A stretch of 64,000 nucleotides of DNA from Rhizobium mongolense subsp. loessense (GTDB lineage: Bacteria; Pseudomonadota; Alphaproteobacteria; Rhizobiales; Rhizobiaceae), in contig NZ_FMTM01000004.1 of assembly GCF_900099775.1 (NCBI RefSeq), positions 310,001-374,000 of the forward strand, in the 5' to 3' direction. This document shows, in pieces, positions 24,971 through 33,676 of this stretch. Position numbers and translations under genes: made by a program. The notes beneath the pieces were generated by a model that was given only the letters and a program-made list of their open reading frames with translations, was not told the DNA's origin and did no database searches. Within the stretch, counting starts at the first letter, position 1, and every line of letters begins with the position of its first letter.

Positions 24971-25328
24971 ATCCTGCCCCTCGCCAGAAAAGTAGGTTAA
25001 CGATGGACCGCCGAGCGATGCAAGCAGAACGTCTGGCATCCCTGGCAAGACGCGGACTATGAAGAGGCCCAGCCTGATTGCAACGAATTGCAGCAGCGCT
25101 CCTCATCATCGCACATGCACCGGAAGAGAAGCGGCTTTCCGCGCGGCGGACGAGTTTGGCCCTCAGCGGGCGCTCACAGATGTCTCGGGCTGCTGCCGCA
25201 CCCCATTGCCGGGGGTTCGACATCTTGAAAAAATGAAAGGCGTCTGACCTGGTGGTGGACGTTTGAACTGATGGCCAATCGGCTGTGGTAGCGAGACGAC
25301 ATCGTTTACGAAAAGCGATCACTGATGC
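24971..25328. other. Intergenic, no gene seen
   Basis: About 360 bases between two minus-strand small genes; only short frames without start signals. Confidence 0.4.
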
Positions 25329-25604
25329 CTAGGGCGACGGCGAATGCGTCTTCTGGTCGAGATCGTTGCCGCTTATCCGTGGTGGAAGTCCCTGGATTGC
25401 ATATCTGGGAAGGCGTTGCCATTTGGACCCAACAGTGTTCCGGTTGAGGATATCCATCAGTTCAGTGGCATTTTTTTCAGTTAGATCAGTCAGTTGCTTG
25501 CATCCTATCGTGGCGGGATAGCCGGTGACGGTGTCAAATACCGTCCATTTGCCGTCTTGTTCCGCGCGGCGGCCGTATGGCATGTAATGGATGTCGGAAG
25601 ACAT
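25329..25604 (-). CDS. Small hypothetical protein
   Basis: 91 residues starting MSSDIHYMPYGRRAEQDGKW, with 'WTVFDTVTGYPA' and 'KNATELMDILNRN'. A strong GAAAGGAGG site precedes the start codon. The 'GKWTVFDTxTGxPA' beta-hairpin is a pattern I associate with small rhizobial proteins of unknown function. Soluble, no TM segment. Confidence 0.7.
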   Translation of the reverse strand: MSSDIHYMPYGRRAEQDGKWTVFDTVTGYPATIGCKQLTDLTEKNATELMDILNRNTVGSKWQRLPRYAIQGLPPRISGNDLDQKTHSPSP

Positions 25605-25922
25605 AGAACCTCCTTTCGCTGAAAGGCAGCGAAGCCCACGAACGGGGCGAACCTTAGAGGTTGCTTCAACATCATAAAATTAGCAAGCGCTTAATTAGTC
25701 GTTTTCGGGCACCTGGGTCAATGGGCCAGGACGAAGGGCGTGGCAGCCGCGAACTTACCGAACAGCAGAAGCGCAACGGCGGCAATTTCCTGTTGCGACG
25801 AGGGCCCGCGCCGGACATCCATTGGGTGGGTTGCGACCAAGCGCGGCCAGCCGCGGGCGTGGCAAACCTGTCGAGGTCAAACGCCCTGCATCATTGAAGC
25901 AGCCACCACGCCGTAGGAATTC
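25605..25922. other. Intergenic, no convincing gene
   Basis: About 320 bases; a 78-codon plus-strand frame at 25661 has no ribosome binding site or protein-like pattern. Confidence 0.4.
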
Positions 25923-26639
25923 TCACAACATCGGCGGTTCTGGATCAGGATTAATCTGCTCGATAATGTCCGGGGTATCGTTTTCCGGTGAGCCTACGGC
26001 TTTGCCGATCGGCCACATGGTCATCAGTTCGGAGGGGAACGGTTTCATCAGGTCATCAGGCTCCGGCTCCGGCGACAGCCAGCGCTCGTAGTCCTCTGGA
26101 TGTAAAATGACCGGCATACGGTCGTGGATCGCAGCCATCATTGCATTCGCCGGGCAGGTAATGATGGCGAAGGTGCGGACATCGACGTCGGCTGCATTGC
26201 GCCAAGCTTCCCAGATGCCGGCAAGTGCGAAGGGTTCGCCTGACTTCATGGCGACGGCATACGGTTGCTTGTTCTTACCCGTGCCCAAGATGTCCTTCCA
26301 TTCGAAGAAGCCGTCGATTGGAACAAGGCAGCGGCGAGCGCGATAGGCAACCTTGAATTTGCTGTTCCTGGCGATGCCTTCTGAGCGGACATTGACCTGC
26401 GGTCGCCCTCCCGGTTTCATCCATCCAGGTATCAAGCCCCACCCGGCGCTGACGAACACCGGTCCCATGACATCCGGTTCGAGGACCATTTCCCTGATGA
26501 TGATCGGATAGTCGAGCGACGGGGCGCCGTTATACCGCGGGAACTGGTTGGCCAGGCCGAGCGCGCCTTTGCGATCGGCGAAAGCAAAGGCATTCATCAT
26601 GCTTTCGAGATTGGTTTTGATGAATACGCGTCCGCACAT
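25923..26639 (-). CDS. SRAP-family (YedK/HMCES-like) abasic-site processing protein
   Basis: 238 residues starting MCGRVF: Cys2, exposed after Met removal, forms the thiazolidine crosslink with abasic sites in single-stranded DNA. Other family landmarks are RYNGAPS, GWGLIPGWM, NVRSEGIARNSKF, RRCLVPIDGFFEWK, FAIITCPAN and HDRMPVIL with the active-site His. These proteins shield abasic sites during the SOS response. It is transcribed alone. Its presence next to a dead dnaE2 tail and near exonuclease III gives this stretch a DNA-repair flavour. Confidence 0.95.
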   Translation of the reverse strand: MCGRVFIKTNLESMMNAFAFADRKGALGLANQFPRYNGAPSLDYPIIIREMVLEPDVMGPVFVSAGWGLIPGWMKPGGRPQVNVRSEGIARNSKFKVAYRARRCLVPIDGFFEWKDILGTGKNKQPYAVAMKSGEPFALAGIWEAWRNAADVDVRTFAIITCPANAMMAAIHDRMPVILHPEDYERWLSPEPEPDDLMKPFPSELMTMWPIGKAVGSPENDTPDIIEQINPDPEPPML

Positions 26640-26877
26640 GTCAGGTCTCAGCCGAAATTCTCAAGGGCCTATTTAACGCGCCATTTTGCCTTTGAGCAAC
26701 GTCTGACGCTATTCAGAGGGGCCAAGCCTTGCCAGGCCGGAGAGTTCACCGATCGCCGTGTTATCATTGACCGCGATGGGTCAGCTCTTCAGGAAAATTA
26801 TCGTCCTCGCGGGCAGTCATACGCTACTGGGCACCGAGACCGAAACTAAGTGTGCAACAGTGCGGTGCCTGAAGGTC

Positions 26878-27096
26878 TCATCGGTCCGGAAGGCCAAGTT
26901 TCGAGCGGAGTTCGTCGATCCGTTTCGAGGCTTCCGCTTTCGTCAGTTTCACCGAGAAAAGCTCCGGGGCGTTCGCCTGCTCGGACAACGTCTTCAGATA
27001 GGATTGCTGGGCTCCGGTCATAGGCTCGTCGCCACTGACCCAGTCTTCAGGATCCTTTTCCAGGTTCGAATTGGTCGTTTTTGCCGTCTTAGTCAT
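26878..27096 (-). CDS. DUF3072 family protein
   Basis: 72 residues starting MTKTAKTTNSNLEKDPEDW. The pattern DPEDWVSGDEPMTGAQQSYL, then LTKAEASKRIDELRSKLG is characteristic of DUF3072. The frame extends upstream, but CCGAGGACA precedes this ATG and homology starts here. Small, soluble, unknown function. Confidence 0.85.
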   Translation of the reverse strand: MTKTAKTTNSNLEKDPEDWVSGDEPMTGAQQSYLKTLSEQANAPELFSVKLTKAEASKRIDELRSKLGLPDR

Positions 27097-27393
27097 TGTT
27101 TGTCCTCGGTTGCGTTGATGAAACGGCCCAAGGTTCCGTAGGTTCCGAGTTAGGAGATATCCGGCGACCGTTGCAGGTCGAGCGCGCAGGCAAGTGGACA
27201 GGCATGCGTCCCACAAAGCTGCGAATGCAAGCTTCCCGGCGACCGGCAATTGAACTCTGTCCGGCTCGTGCAATTTTTATTTGATCCAAGCAGTCGTTGC
27301 AATGCCGCTCGGCGTCCCCATATAAAGGCGATGGTGGCGTGTTGGAACGGGCGCCATCTTTCGGATTTTCGAAGCCCCGACAGGAGGACGGTA

Positions 27394-27684
27394 ATGTCGT
27401 CCCCTAAATTTTCCAATCAGCTTACGACCGCCGCTATGAGCGCGATTGATCGTGTCCTCGCGAAAGCCGGCGTTTATGAACTTCACCCGATCGAAGACCT
27501 CGCGGTCATTCTGAGCGCGACAAAAGTCGGTGAGGCCGGGTTGCTGTTTGCGCTTCTCAATCGAAGCGAGCAAGCCTCCGTGCCGGTCATACGTGGTCTG
27601 AAGCCTTCGATGAATGGGGCTCGGGCCGCGGGAGCTCAAACCCAATGCCTGCCACGGCATCCCCGGCTGCTCGTAAACAAGTAA
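27394..27684 (+). CDS. Small hypothetical protein
   Basis: 96 residues starting MSSPKFSNQLTTAAMSAIDR, with a central AVILSATKVGEAGLLFALLN helix. AGGAGG lies just before the ATG at 27394. First of three closely spaced plus-strand small genes (27394, 27719, 28013) that may form one transcript. No recognised family. Confidence 0.65.
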   Translation: MSSPKFSNQLTTAAMSAIDRVLAKAGVYELHPIEDLAVILSATKVGEAGLLFALLNRSEQASVPVIRGLKPSMNGARAAGAQTQCLPRHPRLLVNK

Positions 27685-27718
27685 CAACACAAACAAACCC
27701 TGATGGAGAGAAGTGGCA

Positions 27719-27985
27719 ATGCCCCTCAGCTTCCCAAATAGAAGTCGCAGTTTCGACGAAAATCGGAAGGGGGTCCGCTTTTTGGGCTACGATGGAATGT
27801 TCGAAGTCCGATTTTTGGTCGAAGCGACTGCTCTGCGGTCCACGGACCAACCTAGTCGGTCCGAGATTGAGTGCCTCGATGCGTTCGACGCCGAGCGCCC
27901 ATCGATTCTGGAGGCCGCGTCCAAAGCCTATAACCGCAGCCGCAGAAACAATTACACACTGACGGTAGAGGACATCCGTCGATAG
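27719..27985 (+). CDS. DUF1488 family protein
   Basis: 88 residues starting MPLSFPNRSRSFDENRKGVR, continuing FLGYDGMFEVRFLVEATALR. This is the canonical DUF1488 N-terminus ('FpnpsRsfDe...vrFwGyD...ev.FfVea.aL'), followed by the helix CLDAFDAERPSILEAASKAY. A GTG two codons upstream (27713) is an alternative start. Unknown function, common in rhizobia and related bacteria. Confidence 0.9.
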   Translation: MPLSFPNRSRSFDENRKGVRFLGYDGMFEVRFLVEATALRSTDQPSRSEIECLDAFDAERPSILEAASKAYNRSRRNNYTLTVEDIRR

Positions 27986-28012
27986 CCCGTTACATCTCCT
28001 GGAGACAAGGTT

Positions 28013-28273
28013 ATGTCAGTCGATAGAAAAGATCTGATAGATCGCGCCCCAACCGCACTTCCGGAAGCGACCGATATCGAGTCGGCCGTTTACGACGCCT
28101 TGGCAGGTGCCGCCGATATCGATCCAACCTATATTTTCGTGTCGGCTCACGGAGCTGAGATCACTCTTTCCGGCTGGGTCTCCGGCAGCGCCGAAATTTC
28201 CAGGGCCGCGGAAGTTACTCGGCAAACCAAGGGCGTGCAAAAAGTCCGCAATGAATTATCGCAAACTTTGTGA
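28013..28273 (+). CDS. BON-domain protein
   Basis: 86 residues. The segment IESAVYDALAGAADIDPTYI, then GAEITLSGWVSGSAEIS and AAEVTRQTKGVQKVRNEL is a single BON domain (alpha-beta-beta-alpha-beta) with its conserved Gly. There is no signal peptide, unlike many BON proteins, so it is probably cytosolic. GGAGACAAGG precedes the ATG. BON domains bind phospholipids or act in osmotic stress; role here unknown. Confidence 0.9.
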   Translation: MSVDRKDLIDRAPTALPEATDIESAVYDALAGAADIDPTYIFVSAHGAEITLSGWVSGSAEISRAAEVTRQTKGVQKVRNELSQTL

Positions 28274-28409
28274 CCGCCCGTCTGCACCATGACGGCGTGA
28301 CCATCCTAACCTGTTTCGGCGCCGGAGTTGGTCGCCCAAGGATCGTCGTCGGTTTCATGGCAACATATATTCTTGCGACCAAGGGGCGCGCCTAAGAGCG
28401 ACGGTGATC

Positions 28410-28600
28410 ATGAAGACTGCAATCATATTTGACTGCGAATTTCTTTGCCTTGAAGGCTCGAAATACCGATTTTGGTGCGCGGCCCACGATCCCGATCCCG
28501 GTATCGCGCAGATCGGGGCGCCGTTAAGCTCGGACTAGAAGGTTTCCGGCTCCAATTTGATCCCACCGACAATCAAAACTCCGTTGACCTCGCCTCATAG
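28410..28600 (+). pseudogene. Remnant of a DEDD-type 3'-5' exonuclease
   Basis: The first 42 codons read MKTAIIFDCEFLCLEGSKYR, then FWCAAHDPDPGIAQIGA, the start of a DEDD exonuclease with its D-x-E metal motif (DCE). A frameshift then leads to a stop at 28536; the next frame continues GAVKLGLEGF, as expected for the intact protein, and stops at 28598. The remaining exonuclease motifs (II, III) are absent, so this is a short 5' fragment. Confidence 0.6.
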
Positions 28601-28754
28601 TGGTGGTCGTGTCGCCGCGGGAGCGTCTTCACGCACGAAATTTCAGCGTAGCCGTCGCGTGCTGCCCGATACCGACGCGATAGGCAACAGAACAGATGCA
28701 AGCCTCACGGCGGGTATCGCCCAGCCCTTCCACTGAGGATTGATCGCTACGCTT

Positions 28755-28883
28755 TCAAAGCCCCATGGCTTTTGCAACGATCCAAGTTGGAACTCCTGCT
28801 GTCACAGCTGATGCTAGCACTATCGAGACGACCTTGATAGCGTAAGCCCGGCGCTCGCGGGCGTCATCCCACTCATATCCCAT
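28755..28883 (-). CDS. Small single-pass membrane protein
   Basis: 42 residues: a charged N-terminus MGYEWDDARERRAYA followed by one hydrophobic helix, VVSIVLASAVTAGVPTWIVA, ending KAMGL. TGGGGAG precedes the ATG at 28883 with good spacing. The charge asymmetry (basic/acidic N-terminus, clean TM) supports a real protein. Function unknown. Confidence 0.55.
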   Translation of the reverse strand: MGYEWDDARERRAYAIKVVSIVLASAVTAGVPTWIVAKAMGL

Positions 28884-29528
28884 CGACCAACTCCCCAGCC
28901 TTTTCTTAAATAGAACCATCTCGGTCAGGGATGAGTCGAGTCACGATTCCTCAACGTCGTTAACACTGTGAGCCACGGCGCCGATGAAGCTCGGCCAGTC
29001 CGATTCCCACATCACGATGGGCCCTGCGGCGAGAGCCACCCGCAATCGTGGCTGAGGCTCAGGCTTTCATTGTTTGGTGCGGCGGGCCTCGATGTGCGAT
29101 CCACCTGCCGTGGAAAACGGCTCAGCAGTTCCGTAGCCGGAGGAGCTGGATTGCGACGCTTGCGGACATCAGCCGGCCCTCGAAGGTGGGCTTGAAAACG
29201 AGACAGGCCGCATCCGCCGATGCGACCCGCCCAACTCGCGACGACTAAATACAACTGCCGCGTTAGTTTTTTCTAACATGAGAACCCGCCAAATCGAATT
29301 GCCTCTTTCGGGTAATTCTCCCCACATTTTTTGCAGCTTCACAAATGCCGGTCCTGCCCCCTCTAACGATTTCGGACGCTCTCTTGCGAAAGCGTTGTAC
29401 ACGAGCGTACGGTTCCGGTGGGTGGATGGCACGCGCCTCATCGGCATTGCCCAATTGAAAGGGTGTCACTTGGCGGACGCAACCTGGTCACGAGCGCAAT
29501 CGGGCTCGAAGCCGTCTAGTATGTGTAC
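28884..29528. other. Intergenic, no convincing gene
   Basis: About 650 bases with overlapping open frames on both strands and no ribosome binding sites or recognised products. Confidence 0.4.
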
Positions 29529-29552
29529 AAAAAAAGGCCCGCAAAAGCGGGC
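29529..29552 (-). terminator. Strong rho-independent terminator, minus strand
   Basis: On the minus strand GCCCGC (29552-29547), TTTT loop, GCGGGC (29542-29537), then C and seven T. A transcript must enter from the right, but no annotated gene ends here, which points to a small RNA or to the small frame at 29573-29656. Confidence 0.75.
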
Positions 29553-29572
29553 GAGTGTGACGAAGAGGGACG

Positions 29573-29656
29573 TTAGCGACCACGTCCGACGAATGAACGC
29601 ACGACAAAAACGATAGTTCCTGCGCTCGCCGATTGTGGGTATGGAGGACGGGGCAT
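29573..29656 (-). CDS. Candidate microprotein or small-RNA body upstream of a terminator
   Basis: A 27-residue frame MPRPPYPQSASAGTIVFVVR, then SFVGRGR, ends 20 bases before the strong minus-strand terminator at 29529-29552. No good ribosome binding site precedes the ATG at 29656, but GCGCAGGAA lies internally, so translation may start later or the RNA may be non-coding. Low confidence. Confidence 0.3.
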   Translation of the reverse strand: MPRPPYPQSASAGTIVFVVRSFVGRGR

Positions 29657-29868
29657 AGCGGATGAGCATATTGACCCGCCGGATTCCATTACGCCACGTT
29701 CGAACATTCAACGGTTGCCGTTCGAAACGTTGTGAAGGCGGCACCGATTCCAGAGAGCTGGATATCCTGGTCTCGCGCTTTCCAAGCAAGAACGGGCCTT
29801 TGATTCAATGCATCTTATTGTCGCGACATGCGTTGTGAATGGTACTGCAGCCAGGAGGATGAAATGAC

Positions 29869-30048
29869 ATGATCAAGCGCAAGCTCACCGATGGCAACCC
29901 CGAGGAACGCTACGCTCGACGCAGTGAGAAGGGACAGTTTGCGGGCAGCGTCGACGACGGCGGCTTGCTTTCCGCCGATTGCTGTTACGAGGCAAAGGCC
30001 GGCGACTGTGACCGCGCAACCGCCGCACCGGGCTCTGATTGGCTGTGA
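29869..30048 (+). CDS. Microprotein translationally coupled to exonuclease III
   Basis: 59 residues: MIKRKLTDGNPEERYARRSE, KGQFAGSVDDGGLLSADCCY and a Cys/Asp-containing tail ending GSDWL. AGGAGG lies about 10 bases upstream of ATG 29869. Its stop overlaps the GTG start of the next gene (GTGA), a translational-coupling arrangement that supports expression. No recognised family. Confidence 0.6.
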   Translation: MIKRKLTDGNPEERYARRSEKGQFAGSVDDGGLLSADCCYEAKAGDCDRATAAPGSDWL

Positions 30049-30818
30049 AAGTCGCCACCTTCAACGTCAACGGTATAAATGGCCGGCTCGATGTTCTCCT
30101 GCGTTGGCTGAAGGAAACCTCGCCGGATGTTGCATGTCTGCAGGAGCTGAAAACACCTGACGAGACGTTCCCACGACGCGCGCTTGAGAAGGCGGGATAT
30201 GGCGCCATCTGGCATGGCCAGAAAAGCTGGAATGGTGTCGCCATCCTGGCCAAAGGGAAGGAGCCTGTAAAAACCAGGCGTGGACTGCCCGGCGATCCCG
30301 ACGACACGCATAGCCGGTATATTGAAGCGGTCATCGACGGCATCATCATCGGGTGCATCTATCTTCCCAACGGCAATCCGGCGCCAGGCCCGAAATTCGA
30401 CTATAAGCTTCGCTGGTTCGAGCGCCTTAAAAGCTATGCTGCCGAGCTTCTGGAACTGAATGTTCCAAGCGCGCTGATAGGTGATTTCAACGTCATGCCG
30501 ACCGATATCGACGTTTACGCCCCTGAGCGATGGCGAGACGACGCTTTGTTCCGGCCCGAGGTGAGGGCGGCCTACGCTGATCTTGTTTCGCAGGGCTGGA
30601 CCGATGCGATCCGGCATCTCTATCCTGATCAACGCATCTACACATTCTGGAAATATTTCCGGAACGCCTTCGCTCGCGACGCCGGCCTTCGCATCGACCA
30701 TTTCCTGCTAAGCGCATCGTTGGTCGACGATCTGGTAGCTGGGGGCGTCGACAAGTCTGTCCGATCGCTACCGCACGCGAGTGATCATGCGCCAGTTTGG
30801 ATAGAAATCCGAAATTGA
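30045..30818 (+). CDS. xth: Exodeoxyribonuclease III (AP endonuclease family)
   Basis: 257 residues. Catalytic landmarks are all present: FNVNGI near the N-terminus, CLQELK (metal-binding Glu), SWNGVAILAKG, YLPNGNP, LIGDFNVMP (Asp/Asn pair), RIDHFLLS and SDHAPV with the catalytic His. It cuts DNA at abasic sites and degrades 3' ends. I chose GTG 30045, which overlaps the upstream microprotein stop; the conserved strand begins two residues later. Rhizobia usually carry several paralogues, so this is probably an accessory copy. Confidence 0.93.
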   Translation: MKVATFNVNGINGRLDVLLRWLKETSPDVACLQELKTPDETFPRRALEKAGYGAIWHGQKSWNGVAILAKGKEPVKTRRGLPGDPDDTHSRYIEAVIDGIIIGCIYLPNGNPAPGPKFDYKLRWFERLKSYAAELLELNVPSALIGDFNVMPTDIDVYAPERWRDDALFRPEVRAAYADLVSQGWTDAIRHLYPDQRIYTFWKYFRNAFARDAGLRIDHFLLSASLVDDLVAGGVDKSVRSLPHASDHAPVWIEIRN

Positions 30819-31080
30819 CAGAAACTGCGATCGTCACGCCAGTGGGGCGACGCTTGTCGAGCGCGGTCTATGAATGTTGACTAATATGTGATTCAGGGGC
30901 TCGGTCAAAAGAGGTGGGGAGTTGTTGCTGTCGGGCACGCGCCGGATGGCAGCGGATATCGCCTCATCTTCCGCTGTCTTGCGGCTTTCTCCTTTTGACG
31001 ATCAAAAAGGTGCGCGCATCGCCTGTGTGTGATTTGAGGTCGAAGGACGCGCCTGCCGGCGGGAGCGAGCTTGGTAAACA

Positions 31081-32730
31081 TTAAAGCATCTCGAACGACG
31101 ATTGACGCAGAAAATCGGCAATCGCTTCGGCAGACATCGGGGCGCCCAAGAGGTTTCCTTGCAGTCGGTCGCATTTTCTTCTGCTAAGCCAACCCGCTTG
31201 ACCGGCTGTCTCGACGCCTTCTGCCGTAACCCGCATCCCCAATCCATGCGCAAGGCCGATGATGAAGCGAACGATCGTCTGGCTCTTCGGGTTCGTCTCG
31301 ACATCATTGATGAAGTGCTTGTCGATCTTGATCGTGTCGAACGGGAAGCTCTGTAAGTAGCTCAGCGACGAATAGCGAGTGCCAAAGTCGTCGAGCGCGA
31401 TCCGGGTGCCCAAGACCTCAAGGGTGTGGAGCGTGTCGAGGTTGTTGGTCGTGCGCTCAAGCAAGACGGTTTCGGTTATTTCGAGCTCCAGCCTATCGGC
31501 CGGGAACCCAACCTCGTCGAGGATCCGGGTTATTCGGTCGGTAAAGCCGGCGCGCAGGAATTCCGCCGGAGAAAGATTGACCGATACGATAAAATGCGAG
31601 GGCCAGGTCGACGCCTCACGGCAAGCCTGTTCGAGTACCCACGCTCCAATATCGCCCATCAGGCCATCGGCTTCGGCCATGGGAATGAAAAGACTCGGCG
31701 GAACGACGCCAGCATAAGGGTGACGCCAGCGCAGGAGGGCCTCGAAGCCTATGATCCCGTCTGCAATCTCGACGAGCGGCTGATACTCAATGAAGAATTG
31801 TTGTTCCTGGAGGGCAACGCGTAAGCTGCGCCTCAGCATCTCACGCTGTTCCAGCATAATCATCATCGAGCGGTTTAACGTTCTCGCGCGGCCGCCTCCG
31901 TCATTCTTGGCCGCGTAGAGCGCAATGTCGGCGGCCTTCATCAATTGTTCGCCGTCGTTGCCGTCAATCGGGGCAATGGCAATTCCTACGCTTGCGCCCA
32001 CAAACACACTGATCCCGTCGATGGTAAACGGATCTTTGAACGCCCGGACCAAGGATTCGGCCAGACGCTCTGCTTCAGCGGGCTGGTCGTCACAGGATTG
32101 AATGACGGCAAATTCATCGCCTGCGAGCCTGTAGGCGGTCTCACCGTCGCGAAGAACGGCTTGGATCCGTTCCGCCGTCATCTTGAGCACGATATCGCCG
32201 GCGCCATGACCAAGGGTGTCGTTGACCGGCTTGAAGTCATCGAGATCGATCTGCATCAATGCAAGCTTGTACCCGGCAAGCATCGGGAGATTCGCCTGAA
32301 GGTCGCTGCTGAACTGGCGACGGTTGGCCAGTCCCGTCAATGCGTCATGCCGAGCCTGATGAAGAAGCAAAGCTCGATCTGCATCTCCATGCGGCGCCTT
32401 CGAACGAGCCGCCTCGTTTCGCGTCTCGATGACGCCGAGTCCCCGTTCCGTGCTGAAGAGGAGAAGATTGCGCCCCTCGTCGGACGCGCCAGGTTCAATC
32501 GCAATATTGCACGGCATGCTGCCGGCAAGCACGGCCTCGACACGCGATTTGCGGTCGGGGTCCAACAGCTCTGGATATACCTGCCAAAGAGTCGCATCTG
32601 CGGCGGCTACGATTCTGTAGGCCTGCGCAACCTTTGCAGAGCATTTTACCAGTCTCAGGCTATTGCCATAATAAGAAACAAATTCATCAGCTTGACTGTT
32701 CATAAACGCAGCCACATTAGAATCTCTCAT
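31081..32730 (-). CDS. Diguanylate cyclase/phosphodiesterase (GGDEF-EAL)
   Basis: 549 residues. An N-terminal ~120-residue PAS-like region without TM segments is followed by a GGDEF domain (HDALTGLANRRQF; active-site RLAGDEFAV, i.e. AGDEF) and an EAL domain (FEALLRWRHP, VNLSPAEF, ELEITETVL, ALDDFGTRYSS, KIDKHFI, TAEGVET). EAL catalytic residues appear intact; the A for G change in AGDEF is tolerated in some cyclases, so dual activity is possible. It is cytosolic. ATG 32730 follows GAGGTGGGA; a GTG two codons upstream is an alternative. Single gene. Confidence 0.93.
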   Translation of the reverse strand: MRDSNVAAFMNSQADEFVSYYGNSLRLVKCSAKVAQAYRIVAAADATLWQVYPELLDPDRKSRVEAVLAGSMPCNIAIEPGASDEGRNLLLFSTERGLGVIETRNEAARSKAPHGDADRALLLHQARHDALTGLANRRQFSSDLQANLPMLAGYKLALMQIDLDDFKPVNDTLGHGAGDIVLKMTAERIQAVLRDGETAYRLAGDEFAVIQSCDDQPAEAERLAESLVRAFKDPFTIDGISVFVGASVGIAIAPIDGNDGEQLMKAADIALYAAKNDGGGRARTLNRSMMIMLEQREMLRRSLRVALQEQQFFIEYQPLVEIADGIIGFEALLRWRHPYAGVVPPSLFIPMAEADGLMGDIGAWVLEQACREASTWPSHFIVSVNLSPAEFLRAGFTDRITRILDEVGFPADRLELEITETVLLERTTNNLDTLHTLEVLGTRIALDDFGTRYSSLSYLQSFPFDTIKIDKHFINDVETNPKSQTIVRFIIGLAHGLGMRVTAEGVETAGQAGWLSRRKCDRLQGNLLGAPMSAEAIADFLRQSSFEML

Positions 32731-33050
32731 TCCCACCTCAGGCTGTTGAGAATTGCTAACATGCTCAAGGTAATTTTTTCAATCAGGTTTCGCTTTGGTT
32801 AGCGAGATAACAACTAGGGAGCGTCAAATGAAAAGAAAGTGTCCGGAATGGGCCTTCATTCAGATGATCCCTTGCGATCCTGCCGGCATATGGAAAAGTG
32901 CGGCCGGCTGGAAACGCAAACAAAGTTCATATGGTAATCACACGAGGCAGAGGAGCCTTTGCTTGTTACCCCGCCGATCAGCGCGATTGCGCCGTCTCGG
33001 AGGACTTAAGCTTCTTCACTTCGGCATCGTTCCATGCGATTTGGCTCATT
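32731..33050. other. Intergenic, no convincing gene
   Basis: About 320 bases between the GGDEF-EAL gene and the OhrR-like pseudogene. A 23-codon minus-strand frame starting MSQIAWNDAEVKKLK immediately follows the pseudogene and may be another gene fragment. Confidence 0.4.
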
Positions 33051-33454
33051 CTACGCCCTCTTGTAGATTGCGTCGCGGATAGCTCCGATTGCGACCTTGA
33101 TCTTTCGCGCCGTCTCGGCATCAATCCCCACAACCTCGCCGATGCACTTCGAACCGGCGCGGTACGATCCTTAAGCGCTTGACCCTCAGCCGTGAGGTTA
33201 AGAAGCACCTGGCGCCCGTCCTGCCGATTGCGTGTGCGAGTGAGGAACAAAGCCTCTCCGAGTTCCTTGACGGTGCGTCCGTCGCGGCTCCAGAGCGAAA
33301 CCAAAACCAGAAACTGAGGGTAGGCAAGACCAAGATCGGCAAGCAGGGGCCGATAGAGCTGGCTGAAGGCGTGGCCCGCCGAATAGATGGAAAAGCATAG
33401 CATTTATTCGATATCAGGGAGGTCGAGTTCAATATCGGCTGCGTTGGCGTTCAT
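33051..33454 (-). pseudogene. OhrR/MarR-family redox regulator pseudogene
   Basis: From ATG 33454 the frame reads MNANAADIELDLPDIE then TAA (33406-33404), where intact homologues read 'Q/N-LCF'. It resumes MLCFSIYSAGHAFSQLYRPL, LLADLGLAYPQFLVLVSLWS and TVKELGEALFLT. There it jumps directly to RTRNRQDGRQVLLNLTAEGQ, missing about 18 codons that encode the recognition helix. A frameshift near 33160 then moves the C-terminus (EVVGIDAETARKIKVAIGAI, then RDAIYKRA) into another frame. The redox Cys (in LCF) survives. Three lesions make it non-functional. Confidence 0.85.
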
Positions 33455-33535
33455 GGCATCCCCTTCTTTCTGAAAATATTTTGTGCGCGATCTGTTTGCA
33501 AGCTATTGACTGCAAAACCAAGCTCGCCTATTTGG

Positions 33536-33564
33536 ATTGTGCACAATCAAATCGTACACAATGG
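33536..33564. promoter_or_regulatory. OhrR/MarR-type operator candidate
   Basis: A perfect palindrome ATTGTGCACAAT (33536-33547) is followed by a related half-site CGTACACAAT. It sits between the dead OhrR-like gene and the divergent hydrolase gene. The TTGTGC-type inverted repeat is plausible for alphaproteobacterial OhrR. Since the local regulator is broken, another paralogue would have to use it. Confidence 0.45.
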
Positions 33565-33676
33565 GATGCTGCTTCGCCAATGTCGGTGCCGACGTTTCGC
33601 CTTAAAAGCCGAACATCACTTAAAAACGGCCGAGCCATTCCGGGACCTGAAACCACCAACGATAGAAGGAAATGAC

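Noticed and set aside
29278..29616. 112-codon plus-strand frame
   Set aside because: No ribosome binding site, no family-like pattern, and it runs through the minus-strand terminator; the hypothesis of a small minus-strand transcript explains the region better.
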